NCBI GenBank assembly: GCA_026693085.1
Contig: JAPLNB010000169.1
Location: forward strand, 1-32,819
Reading direction: 5' to 3'
DNA from: Planctomycetota bacterium
Lineage (GTDB): Bacteria; Planctomycetota; Phycisphaerae; Tepidisphaerales; Tepidisphaeraceae
DNA length: 32,819 nt
Part shown: one piece after another, positions 1 through 7,913 of the stretch
Position numbering within the stretch: the stretch's first letter is position 1
Layout of the letters: every line of letters begins with the position of its first letter
The notes under the pieces: model-generated
What the model saw: the letters and a program-made list of their open reading frames with translations, nothing else
Database searches by the model: none
What the model was told of the DNA's origin: nothing
Made by a program: the position numbers and the translations under genes

Positions 1-184
1 TACCACAAGGCTCACCATCCAAACTATAATACGTACGTGCGTCCAGGAGCGGTGCCAGACAATGTGGGCCACAATAACGATCGCCCAAAGGATCCAGAAA
101 ATGACGAGTACCACTGGCATGTCATATTCCTCTCTCGTTTACCTCTGCCGGGGCCTCGGTCTGCCCTACTGGGAGTCCGGAAAA
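1..184. other. Left-edge gap with no recognised gene
   Basis: No convincing coding region is visible before the RAYT unit. Short open frames here have no recognisable motif, no good ribosome binding site, and run into the RAYT antisense. A perfect TATAAT hexamer sits at 25-30 beside the palindrome ACGTACGT (31-38). No matching -35 box can be placed because the window starts too close. Confidence 0.4.
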
Positions 185-197
185 GGTGTCAGGTTGC
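185..197 (+). repeat. Left arm of 13-bp inverted repeat bounding the RAYT gene
   Basis: GGTGTCAGGTTGC lies 25 bp beyond the stop codon of the transposase gene. Its exact reverse complement occurs at 932-944, beyond the start codon. The two arms enclose about 760 bp holding only the RAYT gene. Confidence 0.75.
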
Positions 198-221
198 ATT
201 TCTGGCCACACCAACGAGGCT

Positions 222-896
222 TTATCGCTTTTTCGGGCGGCCGGGACGGCGCTGCGTGGCCTCCAGCCCCAACGATCTGACCACCCGAGCCACCCAGCGC
301 TTCTGGCCCAGAGGCGCGGACCGAATGACGCTGTGACGCACGGTCTCCAGTTCTGGAGCCGGCGTCGGGCGGTTGACCACCGCCGTCCAGTCCTTCGGCA
401 GCGCCACTGGCGATGGGCTGAGCATAGTTTGTTGCTGCGCAGAGGCTCGCAGGCGGACCCACAAGCTGCCCCAGCGCCACCGCTCGGCTCTCTTCACCAG
501 GCCCGCCCGCAGCGGGTTGGCCTCGACATAACGCATCGCCGTCAGCAGGTGCTTGTCCCGCTGGATGGGGAAACTCTTGAAACGCCCCTGATACAGCGGA
601 CCTTGGCCGACGCTGTGGTGGTGCTGGTGCCAGCGATGGGTGTGGGTCACCGTCAGCCACTGCATCCAAGTCGAGAGATTGCTGGCCGGTTTGGGCCACA
701 GGATCAGGTGCCAGTGGTTGGGCATGAGACAGAAGGCCACGAGCCGCAGCGCGTCGGGTCGTTTCAGTCCATCGGCAAGAATGTGCTCGAAGGCCTCATA
801 GTCGGCTGGGTTGTCGAAGATCGGCAGGCGCATCACGCGGCGATTGAGCACGTGATACGCCATCGCTTGCACTGTCGTGCGAGGGGGGCGAGGCAT
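222..896 (-). CDS. REP-associated tyrosine transposase (RAYT, Y1_Tnp / IS200-like family)
   Basis: This 224-aa protein is a single-strand DNA transposase-like HUH endonuclease of the kind that handles REP palindromes. The HUH metal-binding motif is seen as PNHWHLIL (His61 and His63), and the usual RAYT tyrosine motif as RYVEANPLRAGLV (Tyr123). The fold spans roughly residues 10-140, followed by a basic tail ending RRPGRPKKR that may bind DNA. Length is normal for the family and the catalytic residues are present, so it looks intact. The ATG at 896 has no strong Shine-Dalgarno sequence. The gene is enclosed by a 13-bp inverted repeat (185-197 and 932-944), and two hairpins with the GTAG foot typical of REP elements lie just beyond (1048-1068, 1127-1150). 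These are its likely DNA substrates or relics. Family assignment is firm; current activity is inferred. Confidence 0.93.
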   Translation of the reverse strand: MPRPPRTTVQAMAYHVLNRRVMRLPIFDNPADYEAFEHILADGLKRPDALRLVAFCLMPNHWHLILWPKPASNLSTWMQWLTVTHTHRWHQHHHSVGQGPLYQGRFKSFPIQRDKHLLTAMRYVEANPLRAGLVKRAERWRWGSLWVRLRASAQQQTMLSPSPVALPKDWTAVVNRPTPAPELETVRHSVIRSAPLGQKRWVARVVRSLGLEATQRRPGRPKKR

Positions 897-931
897 GCCG
901 GAATGCTACCGGAAACCGCGTGCAAATAAAA

Positions 932-944
932 GCAACCTGACACC
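932..944 (-). repeat. Right arm of 13-bp inverted repeat bounding the RAYT gene
   Basis: GCAACCTGACACC is the exact reverse complement of 185-197. It lies 35 bp upstream of the RAYT start codon. A/T-rich bases (AAATAAAA before it, TTTT shortly after) flank the arm, and similar A/T bases flank the left arm. Confidence 0.75.
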
Positions 945-951
945 GCTTTTC

Positions 952-977
952 GGGGTCGGGGGGCCGGGGTCGGGGGG
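952..977 (+). repeat. Direct G-tract repeat (12 nt twice)
   Basis: GGGGTCGGGGGG occurs exactly twice, at 952-963 and 966-977, separated by CC. It lies between the RAYT unit and the REP-like hairpins. Four G-runs in a row could form a G-quadruplex. Similar GGGGTC tracts follow genes at the right end of the window. Confidence 0.7.
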
Positions 978-1047
978 AGGTCGGCGGAAGAGGCGATCAG
1001 GCAAATCGGGGGGACGGAGTGTTTTCGAGGGCTCTTCAGAATCCCAC

Positions 1048-1068
1048 GTGCGCTAAAGCGCACCCTAC
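1048..1068 (-). repeat. REP-like hairpin 1 with GTAG foot
   Basis: GTGCGC (1048-1053) and GCGCAC (1058-1063) form a 6-bp stem around the loop TAAA. Read on the minus strand the element starts GTAGGGTGCGC, so a GTAG tetranucleotide sits at the foot of the hairpin. This is the layout known for REP elements recognised by RAYT enzymes. It lies about 150 bp from the RAYT start codon. Confidence 0.65.
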
Positions 1069-1126
1069 TCAGTTTACCCGAAGCGGGGGAAATAAATGGC
1101 TTCCGACCCTGTTTGTTGGCCCTGGC

Positions 1127-1150
1127 GGTGGGCGAGTACGCCCACCCTAC
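1127..1150 (-). repeat. REP-like hairpin 2 with GTAG foot, possible terminator
   Basis: GGTGGGCG (1127-1134) and CGCCCACC (1139-1146) form a perfect 8-bp stem around AGTA. On the minus strand it reads GTAGGGTGGGCG, sharing GTAGGGTG with hairpin 1. It begins about 10 nt after the stop codon of the giant minus-strand gene, where three in-frame stops (TAG TAA TAA) stand in a row. It could therefore also end that transcript, although no U-tract follows. Confidence 0.65.
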
Positions 1151-1160
1151 CGGCTTATTA

Positions 1161-4100
1161 CTATCGCACGCACTGAAGCACACTTTGGATCCATTCGCCG
1201 GGTGTGACGTTATTGGCGCTGCCGAACAGGATGGTCGCATTGAACTGAGCAAGATCAACCACCATAGGGTTGATGTTGCCCATGGCCGATAATTGCGGCC
1301 AGTCGGCCGTCGGCATGGCGGTCGCCAACTGGCCGGATTGGGCGATGTACGCGGAGTCGATGAGGAAGTAATCGTCGGCGTTGACCGTGCCATCGTAATT
1401 CATATCGCCGTTTTCGTAGCCGGGTTGCTGGGTGATGAACCCGGAGTCAACGAGGAAGTAATCGTCGGCATTGACGATGCCGTCGAGGTTGGCGTCGCCG
1501 TTCCAGGTGTACTTGACGCGAACGCTGTTGGCGGTGAGAGCGACGCCGAGGCCGGTGGCGTCGGTGAATTTGGTGGTCTTGATGCCGGGGCCGCTCCAAG
1601 TGCCGGCGGTACGGGCGGTTTTGATCCAGTTGAAGACCTGCGCCAAAGCGGCCGACGGGGCTGCGGATTGGATAATCAGGTCGTTGTCGGCGAGGTCGAG
1701 CACGCCGTTGCCGGTGATGCTCAGGCCGAGCGTCTGCAGCAGCCGGTTGCCATCGGCAGCAACGCTCACCTGGGCATTGTCATCGATCGTCAGCGACGAG
1801 AAGTGCTGGGCAGTGTTGAGGATCAATTTGGTGGGGCTGGCAGGGTCCGCGCCGCTCACCGTGATACCGAGGCCATTCAGGTCGCTATCGAAGCGGTAGG
1901 CGCCGAGCGTGAGGTTCAGTTGTGTGATCTGGCTGAGCGGGATGATGTAAGCCGGGGAACCGGGCGGCTGGGCGTTCTGGTAGATCTCGAGGTTGGCGTT
2001 GTTAAGTCGGAAGTAGAAGGTGTCGGCGGCGCTGGTGGCGGGGGGAGTGCTGGCGGTCAGGGTGAAGGTCTCGGGTGGGGTGGGGGTCAGCGCGTTGCCG
2101 GCGAGGTCGGTGATGCCGGCGGGGTTGAGGCTCAGGGCGTAGGCGCCTTCGAGCCAGGTGAGGCCAGAGAGGTTGGCGAGGGTGTATGTGATGTCGTCGG
2201 GGCTGGCGAGGGTCTGATTGCCGAAGGCAACGGGCGAACCGTTGCGGGTGAGCGTGAGGTGCGATAGATCGAAGCTCGCGACTTTCTCACTGAAGGTGAT
2301 GGTGATGAAACTGGCGGAACTGTCGCGGGGATCTGGGGTGACGGGGTGGATGGTGACGGTAGGGGGGGTGGCGTCGAAGTTGGGCAGGCCCGGGTTGCCG
2401 CCGTTGGCTAGCGCGTCCCAGTTAGCGGGGTCGTTGCCGTATTCGCCCGCGATCAAGCGAGCTAGTGAGGCACCGAAGCCCGCGGCGTCGGTCGGCCAGG
2501 GTGCAACGTTGCGGTAGTGAACGCGATCGACGATGTAATACCCAACGCTGCCGTCGATCTCCGGGTCATTGGGCGCAGTGAGGGTGATGTTTTCGTCAGT
2601 TGGACTCAGGACGCCGGCAAAAGGCCCGAAAATCCGAACCGGGTCGGGGATATGGTACTTGCTGCGGAAGGCGTCGGGGTGCGTCGGCACCACCAGCACG
2701 AGTTCGTTCGGCTGAAGCGTGAGATTATCTGAGGGGAAGCTGTAGGTGACGCCTGTTTCGAATCGCCAGGTGTTGCCGGGATGCAGGGGGTCGTAAAGCA
2801 TGACCGGGTCGGTGCTGATGTTGCGCAGTTCGATGAACTGATGGCCGTCGGCAGGGGGATGGTACATGATCTCGTTGATGACGACCGGCCCAACCAGGGG
2901 GGGCGAATTGGCAAACCCCATGGTGGGGCTGCTCATCTGTGTGAAATCGACGTCGCCGGTCGTGGTGACATATCGGCCGAGCGTGAGGTCTTTCTTGGCC
3001 GCGTCGAGTCTCTGCTTTGCGCGGTAGCCGGTGAGCACCCCGTCGGGTGTGGCCGACGAGAGCACGATCTCGTCGCCGCCCAGCTCGCTCAAGGCGAATG
3101 GCTGGACCACGCCTTGGGCATCGGGGTTATCGAATTGGGCGAGTTGGGTGAAGACGACAAAGTCATGCCCGTCGATGAGGGTGCCCGGCTGGATCTGGTA
3201 CTTCGTGGGGTTGGCGGGATCATCGCTCAGCCACCAGCCGGCCAGGTAGATGGTGTCGGCGCTGGTGTTGTACAACTCGATCCAGTCTCCGAAGGGGCCA
3301 TTCGTGTGGGTGAGCGCTTCGTTGATGACAATCGTATTGCTGGCAAGCTTGTTCTCGTCCGCGCCGGGTGTTCCGTCGGTAATGCGGCTTGGCCACCAGC
3401 CGTCTTCGGTGCTCAATACGGCATTGGAGGCGCGCGGATCGCCGGCCACGAGCGAATTGCCCAGGCCATCGGCCGTCGGATACCAGGTGCCATCGTAGGT
3501 GAAACTCTCGATCACCTGCCCCGCAGCGTCGAGTAGCTCCACCGTCTCGCCGGCATTGTTCAGCCTCCCGGAAATGTACTGCCCGGCGAGGTTCATCCCG
3601 GCGGTTCTGTAACGGCTCTTGAAGGCCTCCAGATTTTTCACCAGCAGCACGAGCTGGCCGGGCGCAAGGTTCATCTCGCCAAATTGAAACTCGACTGCCT
3701 GGGAGAAGGCGACGTTGAGCAGGTTGATGGTCTGCGAGCCGGTGTTCTTCAGCTCGATGAATTCGAAGTCGTCCCTTTCGTAGATGCTGTCGGCTGGGGG
3801 CGACGCGGGGTTGTACATCAGCTCGGTGATGCGCAGCGAGTCCTTCACGGGCGCGTTGCTGGCGGCGCCGGCGACGAACTGGAGAGCGTCCGACCAGTTG
3901 CTCCAGCGACCGGTGGAATCCTTCATCCGGACCCGCACGCGATAGGTCTTGCCCACCTGGAGGGAATCCGGCGGCAGTGTGATGTCGGTGGCGAAGGTCG
4001 TGATCTCGGCGCTCTCCCAATCGGCAATGATCTCGTATTTTTTCGGGAGTTTGGGGTCCTGCCCGGTTGGGGTGATCTGGGCGATCCGCCATTTCATCGC

Positions 4101-7100
4101 TGCGAAACTGCCGCCGTTGCCAACGAATGACGAGGACCGGAATTGCAGGCTATTGATCGGATAGGCGGCTGAGCCGATGTACGTCGCCAGGGGCTTGCCG
4201 GGAATGGCGGGATCCGCCGCAAGGCTCTTGAGGCTTGGTGCGCCGCTGGGGTCGCCCATCCAGTTACGGGTGTTGTTGTTGGCGTAGTTGATGTACGCCT
4301 TCATTTTATTGATCATTCCCTCGAAGCCGCCTGGGGCGGGAATGGTGTTGCCGGACCCGCCGGCATAATAGCGGCCTTGGCCGGCCTTGTTGGGGTCGCC
4401 ACCCAAGATTCGGGGGTTGTAGTCCCACATGGCGCGGTCGGCATCGACGAACGACGGCTTGGCCTTGGTCCAGATCTTGGCGGCCATTTCGTCGATCAAC
4501 TGGCCGGTCTGCTCGGGGTTGTAGAGCAGGTCAAGGATTTCGCGGAGGCGGTTGCGATATTCGGTATTGAACGGCTCGTGTTTTGAGGAGTAGTTGTTGC
4601 CGTTATAGAGGACTCGGGATTTGAAAGGCTCGTTGCCGTTGCCGTACATGGTCTCGGCCCAGGTGAGGTCGAGGTCCCAGGGCAATTGCGTCCACTTATT
4701 GGTGACGGGGTCGTGGTAGAGGAAGTAATTCTTTCCATAGCCGACGTCGCCGTGGTGGATGGCTTCTATGATGGCGCGGTAGCTGTAATAGGCGTCGAGG
4801 TTAACGTTGTCGCGCCACCATTGGTCGTTGGAGCTGTAGTTGACGAAGGAGACGAGGTCCTGGTTGCCCGGCTCGGTGGGTTGGGTGGGTCCCTGGTTGT
4901 TGTGGGTGCCGCCGCCGGCGCCGCTTTCCATCTTGTAGAGGTTTCCATCGGGCAGGCTGTGTTCGTCGAGGAATTGGCCATCCATCTGCTCGACGGCCAG
5001 GTAGAGGCCCCAGAAGTCGCCTTCGTATTGGTTGGCGGGGTTGGCCTCGGCGGTGGCATCGACGACGCGGAACTGGGCGAAGTTGGTGTTGGACGCGGGT
5101 GTTCCGGCGAGGTTGAAGAGCTTGAAGCCGACGGATTCGTAGAGGCCTTGTTCGCCGCGGTTCCAGTAATCGCCTTGCTGAATGCAGGCGCCGAGGTTGA
5201 GGTTGTTCCACTTGGCGGCGTAGGGGTTGCCGTAGTCGTCATGGGCCTGGAACTCGTGGTTGCGGAGGAAGTCCAACTTCCACATGTTCTTGACCATGGC
5301 GTATCGCCAGACGCCGCCACGGGCGCGGAAGACGACGCCGTCATAGACGATTCCGTCGTAAACGAGGGTTCCGCGGCCCTCGTAATTGTTGCCGGCCCAG
5401 GTGGCCGCCTCGACGTCCGGTTGCTTGGCGATGAGCTGGTAGGCGGGGACGGAGCCCATCACGTCGGGGCTGTAGGTGACGACTTTGGCCTTGGCGGGGT
5501 CGGAACTGCCGGGCTGGATCGCGCCGCTCCATGCGGGGATGCCATTGTAGCAGTAGTAGGCGAAGTTGGGCTGGGGATCGTCGGCATAGGGGGCGGTGAT
5601 CGATACGCCAAGGTTGTCCGTCGTGGTTATGCGGTAGCGGACGAGGCGGCGGTGGACCTGTACGGAAGCGGGGATGATGGCGGTGAAGGTGGCGTCGCCG
5701 GCAATGGTATCGCCATTGGCGCCGGCGTCGTTCATGACGACGGTCGTCCAGTTGGCGGCGTTGTTGTAAGCGGCGTCGGCGAAGGCGATGTAGTTACCGG
5801 GATCGACGATCTGGTATTTGAGCGAGGCGCTGGCCACGCCGTCGGGATCGGTGATTTTGGCAGCGATGGTCACGGGCTGGTTGGCCAGGGGCTGTTGGGG
5901 GGTGTTCTTGACCTGGCGCATGGCTGGGGGCGCATTGTTGGCGGCAATGGGGGTGTTGGGTGCTCCGGCGGCCGACGCTGCCTTTGGCGAGGCGATCAGG
6001 CGGCAGTCGAAGAAGGCGTCGGAACTGCTGCCGAGGTTGCTGTTAAACACCTGGACGGCGATGACGTTGTTTGCACCAGCGACCAACTTGCTCAGGACTG
6101 TCGGCGAAAGGTTGTAGGCGAGGAAATCGAAGTTCTCGGGGGCATTGCCACTGGCCAGGTCGCCGACGTTGGGATTCTGGTTCTTGTTGTCGTTGGGGGT
6201 TGAGGAAGTGACGTTTTCGGTGTAGGCCCACTCGCCATTGATCCAGACAACGAACCCGTCGTCGTGCTGTGCCTCGATGCGAAGGGCCCCGATCTGGGAG
6301 GGATCGGTAACGGTGAAGGTCTTCCGGATGAAAAATGAGGAGTATTTCCCCTTCATGTCCGCCAGTTGGGGGCTGCCGCCCAAAGCGACGTTCGCATCGT
6401 AACCGATGGGTCCGGTACCGTTGTACCACGGCTCGGGATTCTGAGGGGCGGGGACGAAGGCGACGTTTCGCCATGCTTCTTTGGGGGTGGATGCCTCGGC
6501 GATGCCTTTGCGGAAGGTCCAGGCGCCCGCGGGGGCGAACAGGGTCTGGTCCTGGGGACCGGCGCCGGCGGCGACGGTGGGCAGGGCGCTGCGCCAGTTT
6601 CCGGCGAGATTGTTGTCGAAGTCGGGATTGATGAGCTGTATGGATTTGCCGGTGCCGGCAGTGGTGGTGGGGTCGCCGACGGTGGGCCAGGGGAAGCCGG
6701 CGCCGTAATTCACCTCGTCCAACCTGCCTCCGGACTTATTGGACAGAATCAGGTCGTCGCCATCGGCTGAGAGCTTGCCGGCATAGGGGCCCAGCGTCGT
6801 TCTTCCGAACTTCAAGGCAAAGCGATCGGGATAGGCTGCTACGACCTGGTATCCGCCGGCGGGCAGGCTGGTGTCGTCGGGGAACGTGTAGTCGATGCCC
6901 TTGGTGAAAGCGGCGTCAGAGAGGTCCACGGCAGCGGAGCCGGGGTTGTACAACTCGATGAACTCGACCAGTTCGGTGTCCACATCCGGGTTGAAGTGGA
7001 TCTCGTTGATTACGACTTCGGACCGCGCGTTGGGCTTGCCAGGCGTCGGCGTCGCGAAATAGCGAACCATCGTGCCGGTGCCGGCTGGATCAATCCCGTA

Positions 7101-7628
7101 CGAGATGTCCGCTTGCTGGGGCGGATATTCGACGCCAAACTGGGACACGATCGTCACCGCGTCCGGCTCCACCAGTGCCAGATAGTCGCCGCCCGCGTTC
7201 AGGTTGAAATTGGTATGCAGTTCCTGGCCGGCAACGCGAAGGTTCTTGTTGGACGCAAAAACAACCAGATACCCATCTGCCCCGATCGGGACATCGGGGA
7301 AATCCCACTGGTTCAGATCCGTCGCGTCGTCGGTGAGATGATAATCCTTCAGGTTCGCCGGTGAGGAGCCCGCGTTGTGAATTTCGATCCAGTCCGAATA
7401 GTCGCCATCCTTGTCGGCGAGGGCGGCGGTGTTGGACGCCATGAACTCCGAGATGGTTAGATTCCCCGCGAGCAATACGCGTGGTTCGAGCCGGTCCACG
7501 GCGTGCCGATAGTCTGCGCTGGGTGCATGCGAAGAACTCAAGAGCGACCGGATCGCATGCCAAAGCACGGCGTTGGTCCGAGAAAAACCAGCCCCTGGCT
7601 GCGTCCGTGGCGCCACTGCTGGATGCAT
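1161..7628 (-). CDS. Giant secreted CotH / lamin-tail / dockerin protein (copy 1)
   Basis: A predicted cell-surface or secreted protein of about 2155 aa. The N-terminus carries the planctomycete extracellular signature LEPRVLLAG near residue 47. Lamin-tail domains (SEFMAS, VINEI, ITELMY cores with WIELYN or FIELRN) start near residues 56, 204, 1263, 1432 and 1579. A sugar-binding or PA14-like stretch lies around 410-545. A CotH-kinase-like domain spans about 760-1010 and ends with the acidic LPWDLDLTW. A bacterial Ig-like segment begins near 1750. Two calcium-loop dockerin repeats of the form DANLDGIVNADD and DMNYDGTVNADD lie near 2040-2085. I chose the ATG at 7628 because GGAGGAG stands 4 nt upstream and the signature then falls at its usual distance. 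The frame stays open to 7910, but that extension is Arg-rich and unlike a signal region. CotH members phosphorylate proteins in spores and effectors; kinase activity here is not shown. Confidence 0.88.
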   Translation of the reverse strand: MHPAVAPRTQPGAGFSRTNAVLWHAIRSLLSSSHAPSADYRHAVDRLEPRVLLAGNLTISEFMASNTAALADKDGDYSDWIEIHNAGSSPANLKDYHLTDDATDLNQWDFPDVPIGADGYLVVFASNKNLRVAGQELHTNFNLNAGGDYLALVEPDAVTIVSQFGVEYPPQQADISYGIDPAGTGTMVRYFATPTPGKPNARSEVVINEIHFNPDVDTELVEFIELYNPGSAAVDLSDAAFTKGIDYTFPDDTSLPAGGYQVVAAYPDRFALKFGRTTLGPYAGKLSADGDDLILSNKSGGRLDEVNYGAGFPWPTVGDPTTTAGTGKSIQLINPDFDNNLAGNWRSALPTVAAGAGPQDQTLFAPAGAWTFRKGIAEASTPKEAWRNVAFVPAPQNPEPWYNGTGPIGYDANVALGGSPQLADMKGKYSSFFIRKTFTVTDPSQIGALRIEAQHDDGFVVWINGEWAYTENVTSSTPNDNKNQNPNVGDLASGNAPENFDFLAYNLSPTVLSKLVAGANNVIAVQVFNSNLGSSSDAFFDCRLIASPKAASAAGAPNTPIAANNAPPAMRQVKNTPQQPLANQPVTIAAKITDPDGVASASLKYQIVDPGNYIAFADAAYNNAANWTTVVMNDAGANGDTIAGDATFTAIIPASVQVHRRLVRYRITTTDNLGVSITAPYADDPQPNFAYYCYNGIPAWSGAIQPGSSDPAKAKVVTYSPDVMGSVPAYQLIAKQPDVEAATWAGNNYEGRGTLVYDGIVYDGVVFRARGGVWRYAMVKNMWKLDFLRNHEFQAHDDYGNPYAAKWNNLNLGACIQQGDYWNRGEQGLYESVGFKLFNLAGTPASNTNFAQFRVVDATAEANPANQYEGDFWGLYLAVEQMDGQFLDEHSLPDGNLYKMESGAGGGTHNNQGPTQPTEPGNQDLVSFVNYSSNDQWWRDNVNLDAYYSYRAIIEAIHHGDVGYGKNYFLYHDPVTNKWTQLPWDLDLTWAETMYGNGNEPFKSRVLYNGNNYSSKHEPFNTEYRNRLREILDLLYNPEQTGQLIDEMAAKIWTKAKPSFVDADRAMWDYNPRILGGDPNKAGQGRYYAGGSGNTIPAPGGFEGMINKMKAYINYANNNTRNWMGDPSGAPSLKSLAADPAIPGKPLATYIGSAAYPINSLQFRSSSFVGNGGSFAAMKWRIAQITPTGQDPKLPKKYEIIADWESAEITTFATDITLPPDSLQVGKTYRVRVRMKDSTGRWSNWSDALQFVAGAASNAPVKDSLRITELMYNPASPPADSIYERDDFEFIELKNTGSQTINLLNVAFSQAVEFQFGEMNLAPGQLVLLVKNLEAFKSRYRTAGMNLAGQYISGRLNNAGETVELLDAAGQVIESFTYDGTWYPTADGLGNSLVAGDPRASNAVLSTEDGWWPSRITDGTPGADENKLASNTIVINEALTHTNGPFGDWIELYNTSADTIYLAGWWLSDDPANPTKYQIQPGTLIDGHDFVVFTQLAQFDNPDAQGVVQPFALSELGGDEIVLSSATPDGVLTGYRAKQRLDAAKKDLTLGRYVTTTGDVDFTQMSSPTMGFANSPPLVGPVVINEIMYHPPADGHQFIELRNISTDPVMLYDPLHPGNTWRFETGVTYSFPSDNLTLQPNELVLVVPTHPDAFRSKYHIPDPVRIFGPFAGVLSPTDENITLTAPNDPEIDGSVGYYIVDRVHYRNVAPWPTDAAGFGASLARLIAGEYGNDPANWDALANGGNPGLPNFDATPPTVTIHPVTPDPRDSSASFITITFSEKVASFDLSHLTLTRNGSPVAFGNQTLASPDDITYTLANLSGLTWLEGAYALSLNPAGITDLAGNALTPTPPETFTLTASTPPATSAADTFYFRLNNANLEIYQNAQPPGSPAYIIPLSQITQLNLTLGAYRFDSDLNGLGITVSGADPASPTKLILNTAQHFSSLTIDDNAQVSVAADGNRLLQTLGLSITGNGVLDLADNDLIIQSAAPSAALAQVFNWIKTARTAGTWSGPGIKTTKFTDATGLGVALTANSVRVKYTWNGDANLDGIVNADDYFLVDSGFITQQPGYENGDMNYDGTVNADDYFLIDSAYIAQSGQLATAMPTADWPQLSAMGNINPMVVDLAQFNATILFGSANNVTPGEWIQSVLQCVR

Positions 7629-7835
7629 AGACTCCTCCAATACCCCGTCGTCCGCCTGAACCTCGACCTCAAGCGTCGTGGCTCGGGGAGTCAACATCGC
7701 TGGCGCGTCGGCTTTGCTCTGCCCTCGCGTAGGATGCGACGAACGACAGCGGTGTAAATCAGGCGAGTGACAGGCCTCTACAATTCTGACCCAGACCTCG
7801 GATAATACAAGCACAATCTCTCTGGAACCGGAAGA

Positions 7836-7895
7836 CCGACATCGTCCCGAAGCAACCGGCCGGCCGCGGGTCGCTTGCCGGGCTGCGATTATCGG
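7836..7895 (-). promoter_or_regulatory. Structured intergenic element B, related to element A at 15121-15186
   Basis: This lies in the 285-bp gap between the two giant genes, starting 18 bp past the upstream stop codon. CCGAT and GTCGG can close the element with one G-U pair. Inside are a GC-rich hairpin and the sequence TAATCGCAGCCCGGC. It shares this core and the GGTTGCTTCGGGACG-like 3' part with element A. It could be a duplicated leader, a 3'-end structure of the upstream gene, or both. The rest of the gap (7629-7835) holds the ribosome binding site of the downstream gene and a TATTAT hexamer at 7802-7807 (minus strand) without a clear -35 box. Confidence 0.4.
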
Positions 7896-7913
7896 GCGTC
7901 CGTCGTTCAACTC

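Noticed and set aside
4686-6203. 505-aa plus-strand open frame
   Set aside because: It lies antisense inside the 2155-aa surface-protein gene. Its Val/Gly/Ala-rich translation has no domain; it is the complement of biased codons.
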